NCBI GenBank assembly: GCA_030159075.1
Contig: BROG01000026.1
Span: 2,145,001-2,209,000, forward strand
Origin: Atrina japonica
Lineage: Eukaryota; Mollusca; Bivalvia; Pterioida; Pinnidae
Length of the DNA: 64,000 bases
Direction: 5' to 3'
Below are positions 46,597 to 59,765 of the stretch, piece by piece. The notes below the pieces were generated by a model. It did not search any database, had not been told where the DNA came from, and saw only the letters and a program-made list of their open reading frames with translations. Every line of letters begins with the position of its first letter. The stretch's first letter is position 1. The position numbers and the translations under genes are program-made.

Positions 46597-46843
46597 TACA
46601 GTGGAACATCGCCTAAAAACCTCTTTGTATAGGAGACCACCTCAGATTTAAGGCCCTTCACATCTGCTTAATAAATATTTGATAAGTACAGACACGCACT
46701 TAAGACACCACCTTGCTAATCAGACCGCTATGAACCAGTCAGTTAGGTGGTCTTAACACATTCACTTATAAGATACCACCTCACTCATCCGAGCACTTGA
46801 GTCAGTCAGTTAATCAGTGTTCTTAATACCGAGTTTCCACTGT
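46597..46843 (+). mobile_element. MITE of the CTAATCAGACCAC subfamily, complete ends
   Basis: TACAGTGGAACATCGCC at the left and CCGAGTTTCCACTGTA at the right. Interior: TAGGAGACCACCTC, GCTAATCAGACCGC, CAGTCAGTTAGGTGGTCTTA. Confidence 0.8.
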
Positions 46844-47109
46844 ACAAGACTTTGCAGATTGGAAGATGCTAAAGACTTTGTTGTGGAAACAGAGACATGC
46901 TTGTCTTTTGTATGACATTTCTTTCTTATTATAAAAGTGTATTTTTGCAAATTTCAGAAGTTGACATTAAAATATACTGTATAAAGAATGCTGATTGCAC
47001 TGCGCACTATACTTAATATTTTGTAGAAAGACATTGATAACCACATGGTGTTGTTGTAAACCTGACAGATGTTTATAAACACAACTTTTTATGCCAAAGA
47101 TGTTTAAAT

Positions 47110-47270
47110 TTGCGACACACACACATACATGTATATTCAAACACAGGAACACATGTACACACATATGTACATGCACATACACACACATCCATACACATAC
47201 TGATACACATATGCATATAAACACATACACACACATGCACACACATAGGCATAGACACACATGCACAAAA
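47110..47270. repeat. (CA)n-rich tract
   Basis: Imperfect ACACACATACATG-type repeats. His/Thr- or Cys/Val-rich open frames over it are low-complexity artefacts. Confidence 0.93.
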
Positions 47271-47734
47271 ACAATCCATCATCCCCCCCGCCCCCCAATA
47301 TACGCTTCTGTTTTAGACGTTATTCAAAAACAATGTTTTTCACATGCAATTCAGAGTATGTTCTCATACCCATCAGGTACTGGTTTCTAACACCAGTAAT
47401 TAAGTTTTATTTAAATCAATATTACATCGGCTTATTTCTTCTGCTTTGTTTTGTTGTTAGTGATAGCCTTTTTCTTTTATACGAAAATCAAATCACTCAT
47501 TTCTGAAGGGATACCCGATATATTTTACAAGCCATTTTAAAATACATTTAATGTATCAATTGATATAAAATGCAAATTGAACTACAGTGATTGTTCTCAA
47601 AACCATCGTAATCACGCACAATCTTCTGCTGAGGATGGGAGAATGACTACGCGTTAATGGTGGAAGTTATTCTAATGATGATGTTAATTTCAGTGTTGGG
47701 TAATATAATCTTTATATCATTGTATTTAGCTGTG

Positions 47735-48085
47735 TTCATGTGTGTATATTATACACATATAAATGCATGTGTTTAAATGTATTGTGTGTGTACATTTATG
47801 TGTGTATGCACGTATGTGTATGTATGCATTTTGTGAGTGTGAAGTTGCATTTATATGTGTATGTGTGCATTTGTGGGTGTATATATATGTCTGTATGTGT
47901 TTGTGCATATGTGTGCATTTGTGTGTGTGTGTGTGTGTGTGTGCATTTGTGGGTATGTATGTGTATATGCACATATGTGCAGTTGTGGGTGTATGTGTGT
48001 ATGGGTGTATGTGTGCATGTTTTTGTGAGTGTGTGTATTTGTGGGTGTATATGTGTGTGTTTAGATATATGCATATTTATATTTA
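47735..48085. repeat. (TG)n-rich tract
   Basis: GTGTGTATGTGTGCATTTGTGG-like imperfect repeats over about 350 bases. Opposite strand bias to 47110-47270. Confidence 0.93.
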
Positions 48086-48124
48086 TTAATACCTTCAAGT
48101 GTGTGTACATATATACGTATATAC

Positions 48125-48305
48125 CAGTGTCATATATAAAAAGTACCCCGGTACAAAATATGGCCTCATTAAAGTAACCAGGTACAAAATATGGCCACAT
48201 AAAATGTACCCAGGTAGGCCAAAAAATATGGCCATATAAAAAGTATCCGGGTACAAAATTTGGCCATGGAAAAAGGACTTGCACCACATAAAAAGTACCC
48301 CCGTA
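48125..48305 (+). repeat. ~38-bp minisatellite, about 5 copies
   Basis: Unit ATAAAAAGTACCCGGGTACA plus AAATATGGCC. GTACCCGGGTAC is itself a palindrome in the clean copies. Confidence 0.85.
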
Positions 48306-48839
48306 TTAACTTAACAATATACAGCACTGATGTTTCTGAAAAAAAAAATTAGTGCAGGATTCATAGAAATATACTTACTGAAATTTTTTATAATAATTAC
48401 AGAGTAATGAAATAAATTAGTTATCAAAATTATTATTTGTGTTAAATGAATTGTTTATATAAAATCCTTGTGGATAGATGAACTACAAAAGTTAATGTTA
48501 TAATTAATTCTGTATACAATACATTACCAGTAATACATCGGTAATACAATATACATGGACTGACATTAAATGGCATGAGTAGTGACACCTGTATATATTC
48601 CTGGTTTGATTTACTCTACAAAACAGTCAACTATAAACAATATAATATCAACATAAGCTGTGATATATTTTCCACGATTGTTTTCCTATGACTTTTTCCT
48701 TACATTTGCATTTTAGATGGGTACATGTGGCATAATATATGATTACTGGAAATAATAGAAAAAGATCCCCCTTCAGTAATCAAAGAAAGAGTTTAGTTCA
48801 CCGACATAGGATACATCCCCTCAGGAAGTGAGATAAAAG

Positions 48840-50165
48840 CTACTTACAGTCCTATAAATGTAGCCTCCCCTTCAGTAGTCCAAGAAAATGTACCCGCCCC
48901 ACAGAAAACTTATAAAGTCTTCTGTACACACATATAAATCAGAAAATTACTTCTGAACAGTCATATAAAATTGATCCCCTTCAGTAGTTAAAGAAAAAGT
49001 ATTGTAAACCCATATAAAATGCACCCCTCAGAAAACCATATAAAATATTCTGTACACCAATATAACATGTACATACGCCAGTAGAAAATCCTATAAAAAC
49101 TTCTGTGCACACATATATAATGTACCAGCCCTTGTAGAAAATCATATGAAAACCATGCATGAGAAAGAGGATAAGAGTGGTAGTGGATGAGAGACAAGGG
49201 ACATGAGATGTGGATGAGAGACAAGGGACATGAGATGTGGATGAGAGAGGGAATGAGAGGTAGTGAAAGAGAGGGAATGAGAGGTAGTGAAAGAGAGGGC
49301 ATGAGAGGTAGTGAAAGAGAGGGAATGAGAGGTAGTGAAAGAGAGAGGGAATGAGAGGTAGTGAAAGAGAGGGAATGAGAGGTAGTGAAAGAGAGAGGGA
49401 ATGAGAGGTAGTGAAAGAGAGGGAATGAGAGGTAGTGAAAGAGAGGGAATGAGAGATAATGGATGAAGGAATGAGAGGTAGTTAAAGAGAGGGCATGAGA
49501 GATAATGGATGAAGGAATGATAGGTAGTGGAAGAGAGTGCATGAGAGGTAGTGGTGACAGGAAATGAGATGTAGTGGATTAGAGGACATAAGAGGTAGTG
49601 GAAGAGAGGGCATGAGAGGTAGTGGGGAAAGGACATGAGGGGTAGTGGAAGAACATACAAAATGTACTCACCTCCACAGAAAACCATATAAAATCCTTAA
49701 TACACATATAAAATGTACCCACCTCCTTAAAAACAATATGAAATCATTGGTACACACATATTAAATCATCGGCACACACATATAAAGAGTACCAACCTCC
49801 TTAGAAAACCATATTAAATCTTTAGTACACACATATAAAATATACCCACCTCCCTAGAAAACCATAAAAAATCCTTGATACATACATATAAAATGTACCA
49901 ACCTCCTTAGAAAACCATATTAAATCTTCAGTACACACATACAAAATGTACCCACTTCTTTAGAAAACCATATGAAATCCTTAGTACACACATAAAATGT
50001 ACCCACCTCCTTAGAAAACCATATTAAATCCTCAGTACACTCATGTAAAATGTGCCTACCTCCTTAGAAAACCATATTAAATCCTCAGTACACTCATGTA
50101 AAATGTACCCACCTCCTTAGAAAACCAATTGAAATCCTCAGTACACATATAAAATGTACCCATCC
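48840..50165. repeat. ~53-bp array interrupted by the 24-bp purine array
   Basis: Unit TGTACCCACCTCCTTAGAAA plus ACCATATTAAATCCTCAGTA plus CACACATATAAAA. Clear from 49660 to 50165 (about 10 copies); a diverged version at about 48840-49145 flanks the other side of the GAGAG array. Confidence 0.88.
49150..49650 (+). repeat. ~24-bp polypurine minisatellite
   Basis: GAGAGGGAATGAGAGGTAGT plus GAAA units, about 20 copies, almost purely purine on +. The complementary Ser/Leu/Pro-rich frames are artefacts. Such tracts can form triplex DNA. Confidence 0.95.
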
Positions 50166-51912
50166 TACTAGAAATCTAGTATACAAGAGATGAACCAACC
50201 CTAGATAAGCAGTGTACAGGGGATGTACCCACCCTAGATAACCAGTGTATAGGAGATGTACCCATCCTAGATAACCAGTTACAGGAGATGTACCCAACAT
50301 AGATAACAGTGTACAGGACATGTGCCCACCATAGATAACAAGTGTACAGGGGATGTACCCACCTTAGATAACCAGTGTACAGGGGATGTACCCATCTTAG
50401 ATAACCAGTGTACAGGGGATGTACCCATCTTAGATAACCAGTGTACAGGTGATGTACCTACCCTAGATAACCAGTGTACAGGGGATGTACCCATCCTAGA
50501 TAACCAGTGTATAGGAGATGTACCCATCCTAGATAACAAGTGTACAGGAGTTGTACCCATCCTAGATAACCAGTGTACAGGAGATGTACCTACCCTAGAT
50601 AACCAATATACAGGGGATGTACCCACCCTAGATAACCAGTGTATAGGAGATGTACCCATCCTAGATAACAAGTATACAGGAGTTGTACCCATCCTAGATA
50701 ACCAGTGTACAGGAGATGTACCTACCCTAGATAACCAATGTACAGGGGATGTACCCACCCTAGATAACCAGTGTATAGGAGATGTACCCATCCTAGAGAT
50801 AACCAGTTACAGGAGATGTACCCAACATAGATAACAGTGTACAAGACATGTGCCCACCATAGATAACAAGTGTACAGGAGTTGTACCCATCCTAGATAAC
50901 CAGTGTACAGGAGATGTACCTACCCTAGATAACCAATGTACAGGGGATGTACCCACCCTAGATAACCAGTGTATAGGAGATGTACCCACCCTAGATAACC
51001 AGTGTATAGGAGATGTACCCATCCTAGATAACAAGTGTACAGGAGTTGTACCCATCCTAGATAACCAGTGTACATGAGATGTACCTACCCTAGATAACCA
51101 ATGTACAGGGGATGTACCCACCCTAGATAACCAGTGTATAGGAGATGTACCCATCCTAGATAACCAGTTACAGGAGATGTACCCAACATAGATAACAGTG
51201 TACAGGACATGTGCCCACCATAGATAACAAGTGTACAGGAGTTGTACCCATCCTAGATAACCAGTTACAGGAGATGTACCTACCCTAGATAACCAATGTA
51301 CAGGGGATGTACCCATCCTAGAAAACCAGTGTACAGGGGATATACCCATCCTAGATAACCAGTGTACAGGGGATATACCCATACTAGATAACCAGTGTAC
51401 AGGGGATGTACCCATACTAGATAACCAGTGTACAGGGGATATACCCATCCTAGAAAACCAGTGTACAGGGGATGTACCCATCCTAGATAACCAGTGTACA
51501 GGAGATATACCCATCCTAGATAACCAGTGTACAGGGGATGTACCCATCCTAGATAACCAGTGTACAGGGGATATACCCATCCTAGAAAACCAGTGTACAG
51601 GGGATGTACCCATACTAGATAACCAGTGTACAGGGGATGTACCCATCTTAGAAAACCAGTGTACAGGGGATGTACCCATCCTAGAAAACCAGTATACAGG
51701 GGATATACCCATCCTAGAAAACCAGTGTACAGGGGATGTAGCCACCCTAGAAAACCAGTGTACCCAGGATGTACCTACCCTAGATAACCGATGTACAGAG
51801 GATGTACCCATCCTAGATAGCCAGTGTACACAGGATGTACCCGCCTTGGAAAACCAGTGTACAGGGGATGTACCCACTACCCTGGATAAACAGTTTACAG
51901 GGGATGTACCCC
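50166..51912. repeat. 33-bp minisatellite, ~52 copies, with higher-order blocks
   Basis: Unit GATGTACCCATCCTAGATAA plus CCAGTGTACAGGG. A marker variant (CCCAACATAGATAACAGTGT) recurs at about 50290, 50820 and 51182, and a four-unit motif (AAGTGTACAGGAGTTGTACC onward) recurs at least five times. Both strands stay open for up to about 350 codons because 33 is divisible by three; the 11-residue repeats are not evidence of protein. Confidence 0.96.
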
Positions 51913-52274
51913 CCTAGAAAAGCTGTGTACATGGGATATACAGATACAACATTTGGCTATGCTCTGATACCATGCATTACTGTTATTTGAAAAGTTCAAG
52001 CCTGCCCCATTTTCAATTCTCTCCATCTTTCGAGGGTTAATGATGTGATCGCAGTGAACAGAATTATTCAGTTTGTATTTCTAATATTTTTCAGTCCAAG
52101 ATTAGCCTGTAACCCAATTTATGATATGTGAGATTTTGCATATGTAAATGTATGCCAATTTAACTTGGTTGAACTGTACAAACTCATACTGTTTGTCCGT
52201 CACTGCAGGAAGCATATAGTTAACTTTGAATTATTTGGCATGTCATTCTTTCACTGGAAATAGGGTATGAATTA

Positions 52275-52407
52275 TACAGTGGAACCTGTCTGGAGAGTCC
52301 ATATCATGTGTCACTCAAAATTGGTCTCTCAAGACAGGAGGTTTTACTTTTAGGATTATTTAAGAGGTTCGCAGAATTTGGTCTCCATAAAGACAGGTTT
52401 CACTGCA
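52275..52407 (+). mobile_element. TACAGTGGAACCTG-family MITE, short copy
   Basis: TACAGTGGAACCTGTCTGGAG to GACAGGTTTCACTGCA, with TGTCACTCAAAATTGGTCTC and AGGATTATTTAAGAGG inside. Confidence 0.8.
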
Positions 52408-53285
<878 letters not shown>

Positions 53286-53676
53286 GGGAGGTGTACGACC
53301 CAGAAGAATCCTCATCAGTTACCCTGCGTGGTGTCACACGAGGTAGTCCACATCCTTTGACCTGTCCACCTGATGATCCAAATCTTCTCATTTCATCACT
53401 TCCGAAGCCAAATTCTGATGACCAAAGTCCACTGTCCAAACCTCACTGCACTGTGCCACCACAGCTGTCTCCGAAGAGTAAGAGAAAGAGTTATTCCCCT
53501 TCTCTTCTCAGGAGGAGTATTTTTAATAGGAAGACACGATCTAGAACGGATATATCCTCTAGTGAGGAGCTTTGTGCCGTGTGTGGCTTCCAGATTAAAG
53601 ATGATACACATGTTTCCCTGGCCAGAGATGAAAACAGGAGAGATGTGTACCACAAAGCTTGCTTCAAGTGTTCCAC
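53286..53676 (+). CDS. Exon of a LIM-domain protein gene (linker plus first LIM zinc finger; partial)
   Basis: The exon follows a T-rich acceptor ending TTTAG and ends at a strong donor (AC|GTAAGT). It starts with two bases completing a codon and ends with two bases of the next; the 129 whole codons between are open. The first part is a Ser/Pro-rich linker with three SP sites (QSPLSK, QLSPKS, SYSPSL), then a basic patch (KSKRK; RRSIFNRKTRSR). The 3' end reads C-A-V-C, 22 residues, H-K-A-C, F-K-C, which is the C-x2-C-x22-H-x2-C-x2-C ligand set of a LIM first finger (ligands at codons 53573, 53582, 53651, 53660, 53669). LIM domains are protein-binding double zinc fingers, common in cytoskeletal, adhesion and transcription-cofactor proteins. 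The 22-residue loop is long and resembles PET-LIM proteins such as prickle and testin, but I see no PET domain and do not assign a subfamily. The next residue should be Cys, in a downstream exon I could not find before 64000. Confidence 0.88.
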
Positions 53677-54359
53677 GTAAGTAGAATAATATTTTCTTCA
53701 CTATGTTTACAGGAATATTGTAAAACTCTTTCATATGTTCCCATGAAATATCACAAGGGTTTCATAACTTTTTGTAATCCTGAGGGTAAAATTACCTTAT
53801 ATTTTTTATGGAAACATAGGTAAAAATATGTAAAAATTATGTAAAAATAAAAGTACACAAGCACCATCGTTATATTAAGTATGACAAGAATTTTATCTGA
53901 TTTCATTTGTCTTGGTTTTTGATTATTAATTCTGTCAGATTTGAATTCCCTGTGACTGATTTGGTTTTTAACGACTGTTAAGGACTTGAAAATAGACAAC
54001 ATTAGAAAAAATGTCAACATTAAGCGAATTTTTTGTTTCATCAAAATATCAGTCACACATTTTATATCATATTGACAACACAACATAGATTAAGTGATGT
54101 GGTATTAAAGAAAGGGATTCTCATGATATGAAAGCTAGAGTTTGCCTTCCTAAGTTTCTTTATTAGGAAAAACCTATCTTTTATGCACAGGTATGAGAGA
54201 AAAAATAAATATTTTCTTTAAAAGAAACACAATATATGGTGTAGATTCAGCAAAGCCCAATTTTATTTGTGACATACGATAATACATGTAGATACATTTA
54301 TATATATATATATTTAATATATATATATAACTATGTAATTATTGTTCAAGTAATTCTTA

Positions 54360-54410
<51 letters not shown>

Positions 54411-54412
54411 TC
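53677..54412 (+). other. Intron downstream of the LIM exon
   Basis: Begins GTAAGT. (TA)n runs at about 54300-54330 and 54367-54408. No exon encoding the second LIM finger seen. Confidence 0.6.
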
Positions 54413-54527
54413 GATTCCACTTAATTGCATACTTGATAATTGCATATTCCTGTTTATTGCATAAAAAACTCAAAACACAAAACCATTTCCTATCTCCTAT
54501 ATGTTAAATATTCCTTTTAATTGCATA
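54409..54527 (+). mobile_element. Left part of a TACAGTCGATTCC element, split by a solo LTR
   Basis: TACAGTCGATTCCACTTAAT plus repeated TAATTGCATA motifs resembles pogo/Tigger-type termini. The TTAATTGCATA motif reappears after the LTR at about 55388. A matching right terminus was not located. Confidence 0.6.
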
Positions 54528-55364
54528 TGTTACGGTCTGGTTTTTAATTTTCTCACAAATAAGAGTAAGCGTGAGTTCTTTTTAGATGTACATTTTATTT
54601 AGAATTTGGTACTCATTGAATGTAGTACATAGCCTATTATACACCCTGAAACAAATTTGTACAACATGTATCAATTTCATGTAAAATAAATGTAAGTACA
54701 ATATAGAAAAATAATAAAACGATAAAATATAGAAAAGTTTTACTCACGATTTCACAATATTAAATTGACTTCAAAATTACCCGAATGAAATATTAAATAT
54801 ATGCATCTACCTGTGTGTGGTACAGGTTGTCTCAAAATACACTAACGTGTATCACACCAATTTCTACAAGGAACCAAAAATCTAAGGAAATAAATGATAA
54901 TCCTCTTAAACTACCAGAAATGAAAAGTAAAAAGAATGGTTTAGTCCGAAATCTCGATAATAATCAAAATTTGAAACAACGAGCACAATAAAATAGGATT
55001 TAAACTTATGGTACGTGCAACTGGAAATCACCTGATGAAAACGTCCAAAGTTTTAAATGAGAGTAAGGGGTCCAGAGCTTTTATACTAAAACTTAAAAGG
55101 ATTATGGGAATTTGACCAATGGAAAATCTATTAAATCAATAAATCACCAGAGAGAATAACCATTCGGACACAAAATTACTTCCCTTTATAATATGTATCA
55201 GGAACATACCGTAGTACATACATACTGTATGATAAAAAATGTAGAGTTATGTCCCTTTTCAAAAGATCGTGTATATAAACAATGATACAAATGATATACA
55301 GAATACGTACAGCAAAATAAAACAATCAAATATATATACATGTACACAATTTATCCTTGTTACA
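54528..55364. mobile_element. Solo LTR (837 bp) with CATA target duplication
   Basis: Starts TGTTACGGTCTGG and ends CCTTGTTACA, giving TG...CA with short inverted ends TGTTAC/TGTAAC. CATA flanks it at 54524-54527 and 55365-55368. No gag-pol or second LTR is present, so it fits a solo LTR left by recombination. A 4-bp duplication suits some Ty3/gypsy-like elements; lineage not assigned. Confidence 0.65.
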
Positions 55365-55601
55365 CATAGGTTAAACCAAGAATTCTGTTAATTGCATAGA
55401 ATATTTTTGTAAAAAATGTACTGATTACCATAAGAAGTAATATGTGGAAATACAATTTTAATAGAAATGAGAAGATGTGACATGAAAAATTTGTTTTGTG
55501 TAATTATTTTACCTTAATATTTAATGAGAATCCATTACTAGTGTACATGTACCTAGGATGTTTATAATAGCATTATATATACAAATGAAAGGACAAGATG
55601 A

Positions 55602-55682
<81 letters not shown>
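55602..55682. repeat. (AT)n, about 80 bases
   Basis: Uninterrupted TA dinucleotides. Confidence 0.97.
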
Positions 55683-55689
<7 letters not shown>

Positions 55690-56800
55690 CACAGCCAATT
55701 TATTTAACAATAAAAGATATAAATAAACATGTAATAAACATGTAAATCTTCCAGGTGAGCAGGCTAAAGTGACCGCTAACGTCCAGTCCGTAGTTTTTAT
55801 GTACTCCTGTCATGTGACTCTATACTCTGAAGGTGGTGTTTTAATACCTAATCATTTCAAAAGACCAACCAGATCTATAGTACCTTTCCTAGGGGCCTGA
55901 GTCAGTTTCTGTTTGGAGTGTTATCATCCAACCAATGTAAATTTCAAAACATTTTCAACTTTTCGAAAACAACAGAACCAAATCTCTCGAAACATAGCAT
56001 GTAGGATAACTAGTGTCCAGTTGCAAATTTTATGACATAATGACCATTGGGTTATATCTTTTGTAGAAAAAGCATGAACTCAAATGATCAATGGGGACCT
56101 TTCATTTGAATGTTCAAAGGAAAATCTCAACACATATAAATAGTATGATTTTAGACTAGTCTCTATTATGGTCTATGGGGGTGAAAGGGTTATGATCAGT
56201 AATGTGTGAGGTTCCACATTTTCAAGTTATTGAAAAAGTCATCACTTCACACCTGGAAAGATGAAATGTAAATGAGGAAATTGATGGACATGAAGTCCGC
56301 CAGCTGTTTGTAATGCATTATAACTTGATCACGAAACATTATCACTGAATATAAGGAAATCATTTGGGGAAGTTATTTTTTGATTTGAAGGATAAAATGA
56401 GTTAATTGCTCATTTGTAGTATAAACCCAGTACTGCTTTTTAATTTTTTTTTCACATACAGTAAAACCTTATTATACTGTCATCGTTTATTTTAACCAAA
56501 ATTTGGCATTATAAAGGGGTTTGGCGATAGCTTGAGGGAATAAAATGGAATTATAAGGAATATTGGACAAGTGAACTTTGAAAATTTTGATGGGGTGTGT
56601 GTGTGTATATGTGTGATGTGTGTGTATGTGTGTGTGTATATATGTGTGTGTTACTATATTTAGACTTTAACAAAATCATTACTCATAAACTATTCAAAGA
56701 AACTATAAAAATTAAAGTTATGAACTTTTTGTTATTTTATATTGAGAGGCCTGCTGAGGGTTAATGTGAGTAAGGGTATTCAAAATACTTTTTGTTAATA
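55683..56800. other. Intronic or intergenic, nothing firm
   Basis: Decayed dispersed repeat at 56150-56190 (cf. 4090), a TACAGTAAAACCTTATTATA MITE-like end at 56458, and a short TG tract at 56597-56650. Confidence 0.5.
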
Positions 56801-56801
56801 G

Positions 56802-56903
56802 TCAAACTTGTATTAAAGGCCACCTCTTTATAAAGAGCACCTGTCTATAAAATACACTTTTGCAAATTGCTTTGACTGACCTTTATAGACATGTTTAACT
56901 GCA
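56802..56903 (+). mobile_element. Short TAGTCAAACTTGT-type MITE
   Basis: TAGTCAAACTTGTATTAAAG and CTTTATAGACATGTTTAACT are imperfect inverted ends around CACCTCTTTATAAAGAGCAC and CTGTCTATAAA. Confidence 0.65.
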
Positions 56904-57099
56904 GTTGACTTTATTTCATAATGTTTGTGTGGAATTTCCATTGTTTCCTAAATAATGGGGTGAATTTGTTTATTTTTTCTACCCAAATTTGTAATTTTTA
57001 TGTACATGTATATACATGTAGTAAGTATAGCAAATCTTATATTCCATACCATTGCAGACATTAAAACCATTACCATTGTGGCCAGTGGTCTCTTTCAAG

Positions 57100-57190
57100 G
57101 TGTATTGCAACTAGGGTTATCTCCTCCATCATCAAAAATTGACTGCAACCATTTAGCTAAAAAATGTCGAATGTGACATACCTTCACCAA
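57100..57190 (+). mobile_element. SINE 3' fragment
   Basis: GTATTGCAACTAGGGTTATC ... GTCGAATGTGACATACC resembles the tail half of the SINE at 45352-45595. Confidence 0.45.
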
Positions 57191-57611
57191 AGTTTTACTT
57201 ACCTTGATTAAAATGCAAGTTCTAGACAAACTGGTATTGCATAAAGGGAGATAACCCAAATTCTTCAATTGGTTTGGCAGACTCATTTAGAAAATTAAAT
57301 TTGCCGAATTCAGATGTGATACAGCATACATGGATACTTCTCAATATTCCTCTTTGACCTTTTAACCTCAGAATCTATTAAAGGAGTTTGAAAATTTAAG
57401 AAAAAAACGGGGGACAACTGATTCCCTGTTTTTGAAAATGCTGAAGGACTGATTAATGTTACCTGAAATATCCTGTTAAGTCTGTGGTGTAGTGGGGGAG
57501 GGGGTTAATTTCAGTGTATTTGCTGCCTAAATGAAATGAAGTGAAAATCTAATACCTTGTGAAATTTGATAGTAAATAATTTAACCATACATTCATTGAA
57601 ATCTTCCTATA

Positions 57612-57742
57612 TCCTATAGGTTTATTGCAAGACCTGTACTCTATGGGTGTATTGCCAGACCTATACCTTATGGGTATATTGCCAGACATGTGGCCTATGG
57701 GTATATTGTCACACCTGTGCCTTATGGGTATATTACCAGTCC
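57612..57742 (+). repeat. 27-bp minisatellite, about 5 copies
   Basis: TATGGGTATATTGCCAGACC plus TGTGCCT units with substitutions. Confidence 0.9.
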
Positions 57743-57744
57743 CA

Positions 57745-58545
57745 TTTTTATCAATGAAGTTAAGATGTGTACATAACACAATTGGTTACCAATAATGTTA
57801 CTTTGATATTTCAAAAATGTTCCACGTAATGGCTTCAGATTTCCATTTTTAAATACAGTTCATGTAATTCCAAGATCCCCCTCCTCCCCCCAAAAAAGTT
57901 CAGAACTGGAATCTACAAATGTTTGAATTTATTTCATGCCATGTAGTAGTCTCTATGAAAAGGGAGATAACTCAAATAGTCTTAAACAATTGCCTTGAGT
58001 TTCAGTAAAATTTTATCTATTTTCTTATAGCTCTGTATACCTACAGTCAGAAGCCAGACCTTTTTTTATGATTTCGTGAAAATAAGCAGGACTGAAAAGA
58101 AATGGATAAAAAAAGTTCTTTTCATAATAATCACTATGCCATTAACAGGGTTCAACATCATAAAAATTTCCAGTTGAAATCTGCTTGTCCAGATGTAAAA
58201 ATCACTTGTTTGAAAATCGAGTGTAACATTTAAAGATATTGTTCGTTGTTAAACAAATTTTTATTGAATGAATTTTTATGTTCAACAATATCACTTGTAG
58301 CACCCAACAAGTAAGAAGTAACATTTACTTGTCTGACCACAGAATGGACTTGTCCAGAAAAACTGGACAAAGCTGATTGTTGAGCCCTGCATTGTATTCT
58401 AGCATTTTAACATTTACTAAGAGTTTCTAGTTCAAGGGCCGTAAGTTTCGATGCCATATCTTTTACAAAAAATTACTTTTAAAAAAGTAATGAATAGTAA
58501 TGTATTATGATTTTGAAACACTCATGATTTATCTGCAACCAGATG
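57745..58545. other. Intronic or intergenic, nothing recognised
   Basis: No exon or clear repeat. Candidate acceptor at 58030 (TTTTCTTATAG) does not lead into LIM-like sequence. Confidence 0.4.
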
Positions 58546-58715
58546 TAGACATATAGTCATACCTGCATTATATACTACCTGTATATAAAGGACACCTGTA
58601 TATAAAGGACGCCTATTTATAAAGGGCACCTGTATATAAAGACACCTGTATATAATGTACACTTTTGCCTGTTCCCTTGAGTGGCCTTTATAGACAAATT
58701 TGATGTTTTCAGCAC
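58546..58715 (+). mobile_element. TAGTCATACCTG-type MITE with a 17-bp internal expansion
   Basis: TAGTCATACCTGCATTATAT at the left, CCTTTATAGACAAATTTGAT at the right. Between them the CACCTGTATATAAAGGA module is repeated about five times, a small version of the satellite growth seen in the larger MITE arrays. Confidence 0.7.
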
Positions 58716-58861
58716 ATATCAGCTTGTGGCACAGCTGTAAAATGTGATTCTGTAGAATCGCCATTATATCACATCTGTACTCCCAAAGTGAAACAATAGA
58801 TAAATGAATGTCAACCTGTTTTACATTTGTCACTGAATTCTGTGTGTTCACTACAGAGCAA

Positions 58862-59045
58862 AAGTGTGTGTGAGTCTGAGTCTGTGTATGTGTGTTTGTC
58901 TGTAAATTTATGCATGTATCTTTGTGTGTGTGTCACTGTGTGTGTATGTGTGCCACTATGTGTGTGTGTTTATGTGCCACTGTGTGTGTATGTGTATATG
59001 TATGTGTGTGTGTGTATGTGTGTGTGTGTGTGTGTGTGTACCACT
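58862..59045. repeat. (TG)n-rich tract
   Basis: Imperfect GTGTGTGTATGTGTGCC repeats. Confidence 0.92.
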
Positions 59046-59330
59046 GTGTATATTCAATACCATAGTGCCAATTAAGTTAAAACAATTCATTAATTATTTT
59101 CACTTAAAGTTATCATGAATTTTACATGAAATTGTAAATTTCACTTATCATGCGTTTCAAATGAAGTTTATATCATAAATTTCACTTGGAGTTTTATGAA
59201 TTTTACATGGAATTTTATGAATATTTTACATGAAGTTATAATGATTTTCACATTGAATAAGGTTGATAAGAAATTTTCTTGGGAAAAAAGTGATGGTTGT
59301 GTATAGTCATTGGTTGATAAAGCTACATGT

Positions 59331-59765
59331 ACATTGGAACCTGTTATAAAAGAGCACCCGTCATCTGAAACCACATTCTGAAAAAACACTCAGCACTGCA
59401 TTAAATGACTGATACCTCCTGTAATCTGAAACCACATTCTGAAAAACCACTTGGCACTGCATTAAATGACTGATACCACCTGTCATCTGAAACCACATTC
59501 TGATAAACTACTGCATTAAATGACTGATACCACTTGTGATCTGAAACCACATTCTGAAAAACAACTTGGCACTACATTAAATGACTGATACCACCTGTGA
59601 TCTGAAACCACATTCTGAAAAACCACTGGAATAAATGACTTATACCACCTGTGATCTGAAACAACAGTCAGAAAAAATTCACTTGATTAAATGACACTTT
59701 AAATAAAACCTCTTTTGGTATATCACCTACCTTGTATGACCACATTTCAGTGGCAGATTGCGGGA
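59331..59765 (+). repeat. ~61-bp minisatellite in a MITE-like context, ~5 copies
   Basis: Starts TACATTGGAACCTGTTATAA, a family-like terminus. Units CTGATACCACCTGTGATCTG plus AAACCACATTCTGAAAAACC plus ACTTGGCACTGCATTAAATGA follow. Ends near GACCACATTTCAGTGGCAG, the MITE's other marker. Confidence 0.85.

Noticed and set aside
47735..48287. Cys/Val-rich (+) and His/Thr-rich (-) frames of 108-163 codons
   Set aside because: TG/CA dinucleotide tracts give such frames on both strands.
49142..49687. 181-184-codon Ser/Leu/Pro-rich frames, minus strand
   Set aside because: Complement of a polypurine minisatellite; low complexity.
50807..51877. Open frame of about 356 codons on the minus strand with 11-residue repeats
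   Set aside because: It is the 33-bp minisatellite read through; both strands are open because the period is a multiple of three. No splice sites or non-repeat coding sequence.
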